NCBI GenBank assembly: GCA_016713225.1
Contig: JADJPO010000002.1
Coordinates: forward strand, 434,001-498,000
DNA length: 64,000 nt
Direction: 5' to 3'
Source: Kineosporiaceae bacterium
GTDB lineage: Bacteria > Actinomycetota > Actinomycetes > Actinomycetales > Kineosporiaceae
The position numbers and the translations under genes were made by a program. Below, piece after piece: positions 16,524 to 24,630 of this stretch. Under the pieces are notes generated by a model. That model saw nothing but the letters and a program-made list of their open reading frames with translations. It made no database searches and was not told the origin of the DNA. The number at the start of each line of letters is the position of its first letter. Within the stretch, counting starts at the first letter, position 1.

Positions 16524-17660
16524 GTGACCACCGACGCTCGCCGTATCGACCTCGCCGGTCTGGATGCCTTGATCATTCTGCTGGAACAGGCGGGATGGCG
16601 CGTGCTCGGCCCGACCGTGCGCGACGGGGCGATCGACTTCGCGCCGGTGCACGGCGTCGCCGACCTGGCGCGCGGGGTCGGCGACGACCAGGCGCCCGGT
16701 CGTTACCGGCTGCGTGAGCGCGAGGACGACGCGCTGTTCGCCTACGCCGCGGGCGCCCAGTCGGTCAAGCCGGTGCTGTTCCCGGCCGACCAGGTGCTCT
16801 GGCGCAGCCGCCAGGGCACCGACGGGCCGCAGCTGTCGGCCCCCGACCCGGCGCAGGACGCCCCCCGGTTCGCGCTGCTCGGGGTGCGGCCGTGTGACCT
16901 GCGCGCGATCGCGCTGCACGACACGATCCTGCTGCGCCGCGCCGCGGTCGACGTCCATTACGCCGCCCGGCGCGACCAGTGCCTGCTGATCGCGGTGACC
17001 TGCACCGACCCCGCCGGCACCTGCTTCTGCACCTCGATGGGGGGCGACCCGAAACCCGACAGCGGCTACGACCTCGCCCTGACCGAGCTGTACGACGACG
17101 GGTCGCACCGCTTCGTGGTCGAGGCCGCCAGCCCGCGAGGGGCCGATCTTCTCGAGCAGGTCGGCGCCGAGATCGCCACCGCGGACGACGTCGCGGCCGC
17201 TGCCCGGGTCGCTGCCCGAGCGCGAGAGCGCATCCACCGCACCCTGCCGGCTGACGAGGTGCACGACCTGCTCTACGCCAACACCGACTCCCCCCGCTGG
17301 GAGGAGGTGGCCACCCGCTGCCTCGCCTGTACCAACTGCACCCTGGTGTGCCCGACCTGCTTCTGCACCACGATCACCGACACCACCGATCTGCACGGCG
17401 AGGCCGCGCGGCACCGGGTGTGGGATTCCTGCTTCTCGCGCGAGTACTCCTACATCCACGGCGGCAGCGTGCGGGAGTCGGTGCGCTCGCGCTACCGGCA
17501 ATGGATCACCCACAAGCTGGCCTCGTGGCAGGACCAGTTCGGCACCAGCGGGTGTGTGGGCTGCGGACGGTGCATCGCCTGGTGCCCGGCCGGGATCGAC
17601 CTCACCGCCGAGGTGGCGGCCCTGCACGAGACCTCTCCCACGTCCCACGCGCACCGGTAA
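16524..17660 (+). CDS. [NiFe] hydrogenase group 3b beta subunit (iron-sulfur)
   Basis: A 378-residue electron-transfer subunit (HydB/HyhB type) of the soluble NAD(P)-linked hydrogenase. The N-terminal two thirds have the family's conserved FALLGVRPCDLRAIALHD and CLLIAVTCTDPAGTCFCTSMGG. The C-terminal part has two 4Fe-4S ferredoxin motifs: CLACTNCTLVCPTC and CVGCGRCIAWCPAG. It relays electrons between the hydrogenase module and the flavin subunit. GTG start with GGAGG five bases upstream. It is the first gene of a six-gene operon whose beta, gamma, delta, alpha order matches Pyrococcus hydrogenase I and mycobacterial Hyh. Cytosolic. Confidence 0.9.
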   Translation: MTTDARRIDLAGLDALIILLEQAGWRVLGPTVRDGAIDFAPVHGVADLARGVGDDQAPGRYRLREREDDALFAYAAGAQSVKPVLFPADQVLWRSRQGTDGPQLSAPDPAQDAPRFALLGVRPCDLRAIALHDTILLRRAAVDVHYAARRDQCLLIAVTCTDPAGTCFCTSMGGDPKPDSGYDLALTELYDDGSHRFVVEAASPRGADLLEQVGAEIATADDVAAAARVAARARERIHRTLPADEVHDLLYANTDSPRWEEVATRCLACTNCTLVCPTCFCTTITDTTDLHGEAARHRVWDSCFSREYSYIHGGSVRESVRSRYRQWITHKLASWQDQFGTSGCVGCGRCIAWCPAGIDLTAEVAALHETSPTSHAHR

Positions 17661-17669
17661 GGAGCCGAG

Positions 17670-18134
17670 ATGAGGACCATCGCCGAATTCGTGCGCGAGC
17701 ACCCGTTCTTCGAGGACGTCGACGCCGCCACCGTGGATCTGCTCGCCGGGTGCGCGCGCAACGTGCACTTCCGTGAGGGCGAGATCATGTTCACCGAGGG
17801 GCAGGACGCCGACGCGTTCTACGTCGTCCGCACCGGTCGGGTGGCGATCCAGGTGCACCGACCGGCCGGTGGGGGTCTGGTGCTCGACACGGTCGACGCC
17901 GGGGGCGTGGTCGGGTGGTCCTGGCTGGTGCCGCCCTACCGGTGGAGCTTCGACGCCCGCGCGGTGCTCTCGACCAGCACCATCGCCTTCGACGCGGTGT
18001 GCCTGCGCGCCAAGTGCGACGCCGAACCGCTGGTCGGCTACGAGCTGATGCGCCGGGTCAACGCCGTGATGCACCAACGGCTCGAGGCGGCGCGGGTCCG
18101 GTTGCTCGACCTGTACGGCGGTGGCCGGTCATGA
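17670..18134 (+). CDS. Cyclic-nucleotide-binding-domain protein in hydrogenase operon
   Basis: A 154-residue protein that is almost only a cNMP-binding-like fold: FFEDVDAATVDLLAGCARNVHFREGEIMFTEGQDADAFYVVRTGRVAIQV. No DNA-binding domain follows, only a helix that ends at RVRLLDLYGG. The usual phosphate-binding FGE(L/I)...R-T cassette is replaced by VVGWSWLVPPYRWSFDARA, so nucleotide binding is uncertain. It lies between the beta and gamma hydrogenase genes, overlapping the latter by four bases (ATGA). Such a gene occurs in related group 3b operons. An allosteric or assembly role in the complex is plausible but unproven. Confidence 0.82.
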   Translation: MRTIAEFVREHPFFEDVDAATVDLLAGCARNVHFREGEIMFTEGQDADAFYVVRTGRVAIQVHRPAGGGLVLDTVDAGGVVGWSWLVPPYRWSFDARAVLSTSTIAFDAVCLRAKCDAEPLVGYELMRRVNAVMHQRLEAARVRLLDLYGGGRS

Positions 18135-18982
18135 CCGCACCCACGACGGCGCGGCCATCCCTCGACCCGTTGCTGCCGAGGCTGTTCCAGGTTCAGCGCA
18201 CCCGCCGTGACACGCGTGACACCTTCACCCTCGAGCTGGCCCCGACCGACGGCGAGTCGCTGCGCTTCTCACCCGGGCAGTTCACCATGCTGCACGCCTT
18301 CGGGGTCGGCGAGGTGCCGATCTCGATCAGTGGCGACCCGGCCGGCGCCGGCCCGCTGGAGCACACCATCCGCAACGTGGGATCGGTGACCGCGGCCCTG
18401 GTCGCCGCGAAACCTGGTGCGGTGCTGGGTGTTCGGGGGCCGTTCGGCACCGGGTGGCAGGTGGGCGACGGTGCCGGTGGGGACGTCGTCGTGGTGGCCG
18501 GCGGGATCGGCCTGGCTCCGCTGCGCCCGGCGCTGCTTCAGCTGATCGCGCACCGCGCGGCCTACCGGCGCATCGTCCTGCTCTACGGCACCCGGACCCC
18601 GCAGGACATCCTGTTCGGCGAGGAGTTGCGCTCGTGGGCCGACGAGCACGACGTGGTGGTCGAGGTAACCGTGGACAACGCCCCGGAGGGCTGGTCGGGC
18701 CGGGTCGGTCTGGTCACCCAGCTGGTGGCCCGCGCCGGCTTCGACCCGACCCGCACCCTGGCCCTGGTCTGCGGCCCCGAGGTGATGATGCGCGCCTGCG
18801 CCTCGGCGTTGCGCGATCGAGGCGTTCCGGCCTCGCGGATCCGACTCTCGATGGAGCGCAACATGAAGTGTGGCGTGGGCCTGTGCGGCCACTGCCAGCT
18901 GCGCGAGGTGTTCGTGTGTGTCGACGGACCGGTGATGGACTATGGCCGGCTCGCCCCGCTGATGCTGCGCTGGGAGCTGTGA
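18131..18982 (+). CDS. [NiFe] hydrogenase group 3b gamma subunit (FAD/NAD(P)-binding)
   Basis: A 283-residue ferredoxin-reductase-like subunit (HydG/HyhG type). The FAD-binding beta-barrel has FSPGQFTMLHAFGVGEVPISISGDP, the NAD(P)-binding part has VVVVAGGIGLAPLRPALLQLI, YGTRTPQDILF and LVCGPEVMM, and the C-terminal 2Fe-2S cluster motif is MKCGVGLCGHCQL...C. It exchanges electrons with NAD(P)H. Overlaps the upstream cNMP-domain gene and the downstream delta gene, so the complex is made from one transcript. Confidence 0.9.
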   Translation: MTAPTTARPSLDPLLPRLFQVQRTRRDTRDTFTLELAPTDGESLRFSPGQFTMLHAFGVGEVPISISGDPAGAGPLEHTIRNVGSVTAALVAAKPGAVLGVRGPFGTGWQVGDGAGGDVVVVAGGIGLAPLRPALLQLIAHRAAYRRIVLLYGTRTPQDILFGEELRSWADEHDVVVEVTVDNAPEGWSGRVGLVTQLVARAGFDPTRTLALVCGPEVMMRACASALRDRGVPASRIRLSMERNMKCGVGLCGHCQLREVFVCVDGPVMDYGRLAPLMLRWEL

Positions 18983-19773
18983 TGGCCGAGCGGAAGCTGC
19001 CCACGCTCGCGGTATGGAAGTTCGCCTCGTGTGACGGGTGCCAGCTGAGCATCCTCAACCTCGAGGACGAACTGCTCACCATCGTCGAGCAGGTGCAGAT
19101 CGCCTACTTCCCCGAGGCCACCCGGGCCGTGGTCGACGGCCCGTACGACCTGTCGCTGGTCGAGGGGTCGATCACCACCCCCGAGGACGCCGAGCGCATC
19201 GGTCAGATCCGAGCCGCCTCCGCACGGTTGGTGACGATCGGCGCCTGTGCCACGGCGGGCGGCGTCCAGGCCCTGCGCGACACCGCGGACATCGAGCAGT
19301 TCCGCAGCATCGTCTACGCGCACCCCCAGTACCTCAGCACGCTCGATCGCTCCACCCCCATCTCGGCCCACGTCGGGGTGGACGGCGAGCTGCGGGGCTG
19401 CCCGGTGGACGCCGGCCAGTTGCTCGAGCTGATCGCCGCCACAGTGCAGGGTCGCGCGCCGCGGCTGGCGACCTACAGCGTGTGTGTGGAGTGCAAGCGT
19501 CGCGGCGCGGTCTGCGTCGCGGTGGCCCACGGGACGGCGTGTCTGGGCCCGGTGACCCAGGCCGGCTGCGGGGCGATCTGCCCGGCCATGGCCCGCGGCT
19601 GCTACGGCTGCTTCGGCCCACAGGACAGCGCCAACCCGGCCGGGCTCAGCCACCGCCTGATCGAGCACGGTGTGCCCACGGACGCCGTCCGCCGGCTGTA
19701 CCGGACGTTCAACACCGGAGCCGAGGCGTTCCGGGCCGAGGCAGATCGGTTGGCCGAGAGGGGAACACGATGA
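18982..19773 (+). CDS. [NiFe] hydrogenase group 3b small (delta) subunit
   Basis: A 263-residue small subunit related to the 20-kDa NADH-dehydrogenase fold. It starts LAVWKFASCDGCQLSILNLEDELL, the proximal-cluster Cys pair, with LVEGSITTPEDAERI and IGACATAGGVQALRD continuing the site. The C-terminal half has clustered cysteines (VCVECKRRG, CLGPVTQAGCGAICPAMARGCYGCFGP) for further iron-sulfur clusters. It passes electrons from the catalytic subunit to the beta subunit. No twin-arginine signal, in line with a cytosolic enzyme. Its TGA overlaps the alpha subunit start. Confidence 0.92.
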   Translation: MAERKLPTLAVWKFASCDGCQLSILNLEDELLTIVEQVQIAYFPEATRAVVDGPYDLSLVEGSITTPEDAERIGQIRAASARLVTIGACATAGGVQALRDTADIEQFRSIVYAHPQYLSTLDRSTPISAHVGVDGELRGCPVDAGQLLELIAATVQGRAPRLATYSVCVECKRRGAVCVAVAHGTACLGPVTQAGCGAICPAMARGCYGCFGPQDSANPAGLSHRLIEHGVPTDAVRRLYRTFNTGAEAFRAEADRLAERGTR

Positions 19774-21095
19774 CGCACAACGGCGGGCCGGCTGGTTCCG
19801 GCCGCGCTCGGACCGGCACGGTGCTCTCGGTCGGCATGCTCGCCCGGGTCGAGGGCGAGGGGGGCATGCACGTCGAGATCCACGACGGGCAGGTCACCTC
19901 GGTCGCGCTGAACATCTTCGAACCGCCGCGGTTCTTCGAGGCGTTCCTGCGCGGGCGGGCGTGGACCGAGCCGCCGGACCTCACCGCCCGGATCTGCGGC
20001 ATCTGCCCGGTGGCCTACCAGACCGCCTCCTGCGCGGCCATCGAGAGTATCTGTGGGGTCGAGGTCGGTGAACCGATCCGGCTGATGCGGCGGTTGCTCT
20101 ACTGCGGGGAGTGGATCGAGAGCCACGCCCTGCACATCTACCTGCTGCACGCCCCGGACTTCCTCGGCTACGAGAGCGCGATCGAACTGGCCGCGGATCA
20201 CCGCGACGTGGTCGAACGCGGGCTGCGGCTCAAGAAGGCCGGCAACGAGCTGATGGCGGCCGTCGGGGGGCGCGCCGTCCACCCGGTCAACGTCAAGGTC
20301 GGCGGGTTCTACCGCATGCCCACCCTTGCCGAACTGCGCGCCGTCCGGCCGCAGCTCGTCCAGGCCCTGGACGACGCGCTCGAGACCGTGCGCATGGCAG
20401 CGGGTTTCGACATCCCGGACTTCGAGCAGCCCTACACCTACCTGGCGCTGCGCTCACCGCACGGGTACGCGATCGAGTCCGGGGCGCCGGTCACCTCGAC
20501 CGGGGCCACCTTCGCCGTCGCCGACTTCCCCCGGCACATCACCGAGGAACATGTCGCCCGCTCCAACGCCCTGCACGCCCGGCTCGACGGGCAGACCTAC
20601 GCCGTGGGGCCGCTGGCCCGCTACAGCCTCAACCACGACCAGCTCAGTGCCGTCAGTCGCCAGGCGGCCGATGAGGCAGGGCTGGGGTCGGTGTGCCGCA
20701 ACCCGTTCCGCTCGATCGTGGTTCGCGCGGTGGAGCTGGTGTACGCCGTCGAGGAGGCGCTACGCATCATCGACGGCTGGCAGGACGGGCACCCGCCGTC
20801 GGTGGCGGTGCAGCCGCGCGCCGGTGAGGGGTGCGGTGCCAGCGAGGCGCCCCGGGGCACCATCTTCCACCGCTACGCCCTGGACGCCGAGGGCCTGATC
20901 ACCGACGCCCAGATCGTGCCGCCGACCTCGCAGAACCAGCGCAGCATCGAGGCCGACCTGGCGACGGTGGCCCAGGCCTGGGTCGACCTGGACGACGAGG
21001 CGCTCACCCGCCGCTGCGAGCAGGCGATCCGCAACTACGACCCGTGCATCTCCTGCGCCACGCACTTCCTCGACCTGCGGGTCAGCCGGTCATGA
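19770..21095 (+). CDS. [NiFe] hydrogenase group 3b large (alpha) catalytic subunit
   Basis: A 441-residue catalytic subunit. The N-terminal site motif is RICGICPV (residues about 73-80) and the C-terminal one DPCISCATHFL, giving the four nickel/iron-ligand cysteines. Both fit group 3b (bidirectional NAD(P)-linked) enzymes. The ARVEGEGGMHVEI start, RLKKAGNELMAAVGGRAVHPVNVKVGGFYRMP and the length also match. The tail after the CxxC-ATH site (FLDLRVSRS) would be trimmed by the protease encoded next. Group 3b enzymes in mycobacteria evolve or consume H2 during hypoxia. The nickel-insertion (hyp) genes are not in the window. Confidence 0.93.
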   Translation: MTHNGGPAGSGRARTGTVLSVGMLARVEGEGGMHVEIHDGQVTSVALNIFEPPRFFEAFLRGRAWTEPPDLTARICGICPVAYQTASCAAIESICGVEVGEPIRLMRRLLYCGEWIESHALHIYLLHAPDFLGYESAIELAADHRDVVERGLRLKKAGNELMAAVGGRAVHPVNVKVGGFYRMPTLAELRAVRPQLVQALDDALETVRMAAGFDIPDFEQPYTYLALRSPHGYAIESGAPVTSTGATFAVADFPRHITEEHVARSNALHARLDGQTYAVGPLARYSLNHDQLSAVSRQAADEAGLGSVCRNPFRSIVVRAVELVYAVEEALRIIDGWQDGHPPSVAVQPRAGEGCGASEAPRGTIFHRYALDAEGLITDAQIVPPTSQNQRSIEADLATVAQAWVDLDDEALTRRCEQAIRNYDPCISCATHFLDLRVSRS

Positions 21096-21625
21096 CGGCC
21101 GTGCTCTCGGGACTCGTTGTCGCCGTGGGCAACGGCGACCGCGGGGACGACGCGGTCGGCCCGGCGGTGGCGCTCGCCGTCCGTGCTCTGGAGCTGCCGG
21201 GGGCCGAGGTGCACCAGATCGAGGATCCACTCGACCTGGTCGACCTCTGGCAGCAGGCCGTCGGGAGGCAGCTCGTGACGGTCATCGTGGACGCGATGAC
21301 CGGCGGCGGCAGTCCCGGTGAGGTGCGGGTGCGGGAGGTGGGCGCGGCTCCGGTGCCGGAGGCCGCGGGCGCCGGGCGCAGGGGCCGCGGGACGCATGCC
21401 TTCGGCGTCCTCGGTGCGGTGGAACTCGGTCGGGCGCTGGGGATCCTGCCGCCGCGGGTGGTCCTGGTCGGGATCGAGCTGGCGCAAGTGCGGCACGGGG
21501 CAGCGATGTCGCCGGTGGTGGCGCGCGCGGTGCCGGCGGCGGTCGAGCAGGTGAGGCGGGCACTGCTGCCCCTCGATGCGGCGAGCCGGGAATCGATCAT
21601 CACCGTCGAGGTGCCGCATGGCTGA
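21092..21625 (+). CDS. Hydrogenase maturation protease
   Basis: A 177-residue HycI/HyaD-like endopeptidase that removes the C-terminal tail of the large subunit after metal insertion. It starts MTAVLSGLVVAVGNGDRGDDAVGPAVALAV, the GxGNxxxxDDxxGP motif whose acidic residues bind nickel, and has a THAFG...ALG and VVLVGIEL motif later. ATG overlaps the alpha subunit stop by four bases. The final gene of the operon. Its 3' end overlaps the start of a broken nitroreductase gene. Confidence 0.88.
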   Translation: MTAVLSGLVVAVGNGDRGDDAVGPAVALAVRALELPGAEVHQIEDPLDLVDLWQQAVGRQLVTVIVDAMTGGGSPGEVRVREVGAAPVPEAAGAGRRGRGTHAFGVLGAVELGRALGILPPRVVLVGIELAQVRHGAAMSPVVARAVPAAVEQVRRALLPLDAASRESIITVEVPHG

Positions 21626-21896
21626 TCTGCTCCACGCTTCACAAGAGCGCCTGCGAACCGTGTTCCGGTAACTGAACCGGTTCATGGTCATCATGTGGCG
21701 GCTGGGGTTGGGTCGCCTGGTGAACATCTGGCCGCGGGGCTCCAGCCGCATGCTGGTGCTCGGTCATACCGGACGGGCCGGCGGCCTGCGGCGGTGGACC
21801 CCGCTGAACTATGCCCGGGTCGACGGGCAGCTCTACTGCGTCTCGGGGTTCGGTGACCGGCTCCGTCACGGGCGGAATCTGGCCATTTCGCGAATC
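21618..21896 (+). pseudogene. Broken deazaflavin-dependent nitroreductase-family gene
   Basis: From the ATG at 21618 (overlapping the protease stop), translation gives MADLLHASQERLRTVFR, then TAA at 21669, then in the same frame LNRFMVIMWRLGLGRLVN, MLVLGHTGRAGGLRRWTPLNYA and GQLYCVSGFGDR...RNL. This is the N-terminal two thirds of a DUF385/Ddn-like F420-dependent nitroreductase. The TAA falls where family members usually have Tyr or Leu (VFR-Y/L-LNRF), so TAC to TAA is the simplest explanation. After about 21850 the match decays and the C-terminal third is absent. The position at the end of the hydrogenase operon suggests it was once co-expressed. A sequencing error cannot be excluded for the stop, but would not explain the missing 3' end. 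Confidence 0.7.
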
Positions 21897-22257
21897 TCAA
21901 TGTCACAGCTGACTGTGGGAGTCAGCCCGGTCCCATCGATCGATCACCGCCCTCCGAGGGTCGATCACCGATGCTTCGGTCTATTCAGCGATCCCTGGTC
22001 CCGCTCGAAGCGCAGCCGCCCAGCGAACCGCCTACCGCGACAAGGTGGCGCCTGGTCACGTGGGAGAAGAGCCTCGGCGTGCACGGTCTGGGCGAGCATC
22101 AGGAGCGCCGGGAGCCAACATCGTCGCCCAAGGGGGCATGATCTTCATTTCGAAACTTGGCCTGGACTGCACTGATGACGGCGGGAACCGCCGTCGCGGT
22201 CAGCTCCTTCGTCGCTGCACGCTCCGGCTCCCGGCATCCGGCCACGCCCGACACACC
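21897..22257. other. Non-coding gap, no gene seen
   Basis: About 360 bases after the broken nitroreductase gene. Short open frames cross it, but none has a convincing start, ribosome site or recognisable product. It leads into a hairpin and the first partial tRNA copy, so it is probably debris at the left boundary of the integration hot spot. Confidence 0.5.
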
Positions 22258-22292
22258 AAAGGCCCGCAGCGGCTGTCGCCGTGCGGGCCTTT
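22258..22292. terminator. Perfect 11-base-arm hairpin next to first att copy
   Basis: AAAGGCCCGCA (22258-22268) pairs with TGCGGGCCTTT (22282-22292) around a 13-base loop. The A/T tails on both sides give a bidirectional intrinsic terminator shape. It sits next to the 3' end of the partial tRNA-Pro copy at 22296, just where a tRNA terminator would be on the minus strand, so it may have been the terminator of the ancestral tRNA gene. Confidence 0.7.
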
Positions 22293-22295
22293 CGG

Positions 22296-22342
22296 TGGGT
22301 CGGGGTGGCGGGATTTGAACCCACGGCCTCTTCATCCCGAAC
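22296..22342 (-). repeat. Partial tRNA-Pro copy 1 (3' half; att-like)
   Basis: Reading the minus strand, this is the anticodon loop through the 3' end of tRNA-Pro(CGG), with the 5' half absent. It differs from the intact gene at 26730 by GACCCA instead of GACCA at the 3' end, TTCAAAT instead of TTCGAAT in the T-loop, and one change beside the anticodon stem. Homology stops just past the anticodon loop, as expected for an attachment-site half. Confidence 0.8.
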
Positions 22343-22440
22343 ACTGTCCGGACTGCCCGGTGACCTGCGGGAGCCCGGCGATAGCGCTGGTCAGTGCGTC
22401 GGTCCGGGTCTGGATGCATCGGTCCGCGTGGGTCCGGCGT

Positions 22441-22467
22441 TCATGATCGTCTCCCAGGATTCTCCCC
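22441..22467. repeat. Conserved end-module motif, copy 1
   Basis: TCATGATCGTCTCCCAG followed by a TCTCCCCG tail. It starts 99 bases after the end of partial tRNA copy 1. The same motif lies 98 bases after copy 2 (24631) and 100 bases after copy 3 (26252), and weaker relatives are at 24393, 26414 and 26633. The space between also shares GGCGATA..CGCTGGTCA-like blocks. Probably part of the terminal recognition region of a family of integrated elements. Confidence 0.6.
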
Positions 22468-22581
22468 GCGGGTCGTTCACGCGGCATCGAGATCGAGGCG
22501 GAGCAGGCTCAGCCCGGCCGGGCCTCTGCTGCACCAGCATCGATGATACGAAGATCAGCTGTTGGTCGCGTTGGGTAGGCG

Positions 22582-22622
22582 AATGGGATTCAAATGGGCG
22601 ATAGTCCCATTTGCTTCCCATT
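22582..22622. repeat. Nested inverted repeat 3' of the AlbA-domain gene
   Basis: Outer arms AATGGGA (22582-22588) and TCCCATT (22616-22622) enclose inner arms CAAATGGG (22591-22598) and CCCATTTG (22606-22613) around a seven-base loop. It ends 11 bases from the stop of the AlbA-domain gene on the minus strand. It lacks a U-run, so it may be a terminator hairpin or a protein-binding site. The same CCCATTTG octamer recurs upstream of the gene at 24111-24118. Confidence 0.6.
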
Positions 22623-22632
22623 ACTGTGAGGG

Positions 22633-24084
22633 TCAGGTGCGGACGCTGTAGGTGGTGGTGCGGCCGCGGCCACCGTGTTGGTCGAGCAGGCCGTCCTTGA
22701 CCAGGGTGCGCAGCGCCTTGCGGACGGTCTCTGGGCGGATGCCCGCGTGTTCGGAGACCTCCTGTACTTGCAGGGGGCCATCGAGCAGGGCGGTGTAGAC
22801 GGCTCGTTGGGTCGGGTTACGGCGCGCGATCGATGGCGGCAGGCCTGGTGTGGGGTCGGCTGCGCCGGCGATGAGTCGGACGGTGAACTGCAGACCGGTG
22901 TCGTAGAAGGTGGGCGGGGGCATGTGTGCCTCGCGGAGTGACTGGATCACGCGAGGGATGCCGCTGGCCAGGGTTTCCACGACGCGGGCGTCATCGGCGG
23001 TTCGGGCGTACTGGCAGACCTGGATGAGTTGGCCGTTACGGGGTGAGGAGGTGCCGGGTAGGCCGAGTCGGTCGACGGTGATGCCGTAGAGCCCGCCCGG
23101 GTTGGTGACCACCAGGCTGTCGGGGGTCAGCCGCACCTCGACGGCCTTGTGCGCCGACCAGGCATCGAGGTCGCGGTGGACGAGGGCGTTTCCGACCAGT
23201 TCGCGGAATGCTTCCAACGGGTATTCGAGGCTGTCCCTGAGGTGGCCCGAGGGTTCCTCGACCGTGGTGCGCGGCAGCGCCTTGCGAGCCCAGTCCAGGG
23301 CACCCTCGAGCAGTCGCGGGATGGGCCCGCTGAGACTCACGAGTTCGCGGGCGCGAACCCCAGGGGAGTCGGCGGCCAGTGTGATGACGAATCTGGGGAA
23401 GAACTGTTGAGGGTGTACGCCGAGGGTGAGCAGCCCGGCGACGCTCAGCTCGCCGTCCGAGTGGACCACCCCGCCACGCACGAGCATCTGCTCATCGGTG
23501 AACCGTCCCAGCCCGTGCGCGTCGAGCGATCGTGCCGTGGTGATCCAGATCCGGGTCAGCTCAGGGTCGAGATCGGCGGTGCTGGTTCCCGAGACGGGTT
23601 GGCGGTCGTGCAGCGGAGGCTGTCGCAGTCGAAGGAATGCCTGTTCTTCGAGGTCGGACATGCGGTAATCGCCGTCATATCCGCGAACCCATCCATGGCC
23701 CTGAACACGGCATGGTTTGGCCGCCGGGTCGCATTCGGTGACCCGGGCGAGGATCACCTGTGAACCCTCGAAGGCTTGCACCTCGAGATCGAGCACCACC
23801 GGCGGAGTGCAGGTGCGAGCCTGCTGAGCCAGGCCCTGCATCAGTTGTTGGGCATCCGAGAGTCCGACAGGGTGGAAACCACGCCGTTCGTCGAGACCCA
23901 GCAGGACCATCCCGCCACCTGGCAAATTGGCCAACGCGCACAGGGAGTACCGGACGCCCTCGGGAAGCGCCCCACGGCCGTCGGCTCCCGCTGCGGTCTT
24001 CACCTCCACGTCGAGGGTGTCCCCGCGGCGGTCGCGGAGCCGTGCGACGAGTTCGTCGAGAGCCACGTCCAGCATGGATCCCAT
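22633..24084 (-). CDS. AlbA_2/Schlafen-like ATP-binding protein with C-terminal winged helix
   Basis: A 483-residue protein of the AlbA_2 (divergent AAA-4) ATP-binding group. The N-terminal AlbA_2 domain has LDVEVKTAAGADGRGALPEGVRYSLCALANLPGGGMVLLGLDE (residues about 22-68). The middle has PLEAFRELVGNALVHRDLDAWSAHKAVEVRLTPDSLVVTNPGGLYG, the HATPase_c_4-like segment with conserved ALVHRDY-like and NPGG motifs. The C-terminus (NPTQRAVYTALLDGPLQVQEVSEHAGIRPETVRKALRTLVKDGLLDQ) is a winged helix. Start ATG at 24084; 24075 is an alternative. Some relatives are anti-phage or regulatory proteins. It is cargo between partial tRNA copies 1 and 2, so probably mobile. Function unproven. Confidence 0.8.
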   Translation of the reverse strand: MGSMLDVALDELVARLRDRRGDTLDVEVKTAAGADGRGALPEGVRYSLCALANLPGGGMVLLGLDERRGFHPVGLSDAQQLMQGLAQQARTCTPPVVLDLEVQAFEGSQVILARVTECDPAAKPCRVQGHGWVRGYDGDYRMSDLEEQAFLRLRQPPLHDRQPVSGTSTADLDPELTRIWITTARSLDAHGLGRFTDEQMLVRGGVVHSDGELSVAGLLTLGVHPQQFFPRFVITLAADSPGVRARELVSLSGPIPRLLEGALDWARKALPRTTVEEPSGHLRDSLEYPLEAFRELVGNALVHRDLDAWSAHKAVEVRLTPDSLVVTNPGGLYGITVDRLGLPGTSSPRNGQLIQVCQYARTADDARVVETLASGIPRVIQSLREAHMPPPTFYDTGLQFTVRLIAGAADPTPGLPPSIARRNPTQRAVYTALLDGPLQVQEVSEHAGIRPETVRKALRTLVKDGLLDQHGGRGRTTTYSVRT

Positions 24085-24377
24085 TATCTGGGATGCAGCA
24101 CCATTTCCGTCCCATTTGATAGGTGTGGCCTCGTGGGCTTCGGAGGCGAGGCAGATGTCGTTCCGGCTGTCTGCTTCCCTGCGGGGACATGCCCGGCATG
24201 CCCAGAGGTGATCTGCCCAGCGCCGCGGTCGTTCGCTGCTGAGACCTTGAACGGACGGCTCCTTCGAACGAGCCGAAGTAGCGCCACAGCCGCCGCTCGA
24301 CGCGCGGGCAAAGCCGCTGGCCATCGACCCTGTGTGCACGTGGTCGCGACACGTTGGACGTCTGCATGCGCGACCAT
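24085..24377. other. Non-coding gap upstream of AlbA-domain gene
   Basis: About 290 bases. CCCATTTG (24111-24118) repeats the inner-arm octamer found at the other end of the gene, so it may be an operator. No credible small gene is visible on either strand; the open frames here end inside the repeat to the right. Confidence 0.4.
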
Positions 24378-24535
24378 GGGAGAAGATCTTGACAAGATCT
24401 TCTCCCAGTCCTTCCGGAAACCATCGCAAACCAACACCCAAAGCACCGCAGGCCAGAAGCCATATGGCCTCTGACCTGCGGTTTCATGGGTCGGGGTGGC
24501 GGGATTTGAACCCACGGCCTCTTCGTCCCGAACGA
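24378..24535. repeat. Long direct repeat copy A with 29-base palindrome and partial tRNA-Pro copy 2
   Basis: Nearly identical to 26618-26774 (one-base indel, few substitutions). It begins with a perfect palindrome, GGGAGAAGATCTTG (24378-24391), A, CAAGATCTTCTCCC (24393-24406). Then come about 40 bases, a hairpin at 24445-24482 (ACCGCAGG/CCTGCGGT outer arms) equal to the tRNA terminator, and the tRNA-Pro 3' half at 24487-24535. Unlike the other copy it stops inside the anticodon stem and is not a functional tRNA. The repeat marks a recombination boundary. Confidence 0.85.
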
Positions 24536-24630
24536 CCAATCGAGGCGCGCGTGACCAGCATGGAGCGGCGATATCGCTTGTCACGGCGTCGGTAGTCCGA
24601 GGTAGCCGTCGGTTCGTGTCGGTCAGATTG

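Noticed and set aside
22281..22604. Open frames reading through the partial tRNA copies (also near 24332, 26050 and 26513)
   Set aside because: They share the translation of the tRNA 3' half (GVAGFEPTAS), a common false gene call at tRNA sites.
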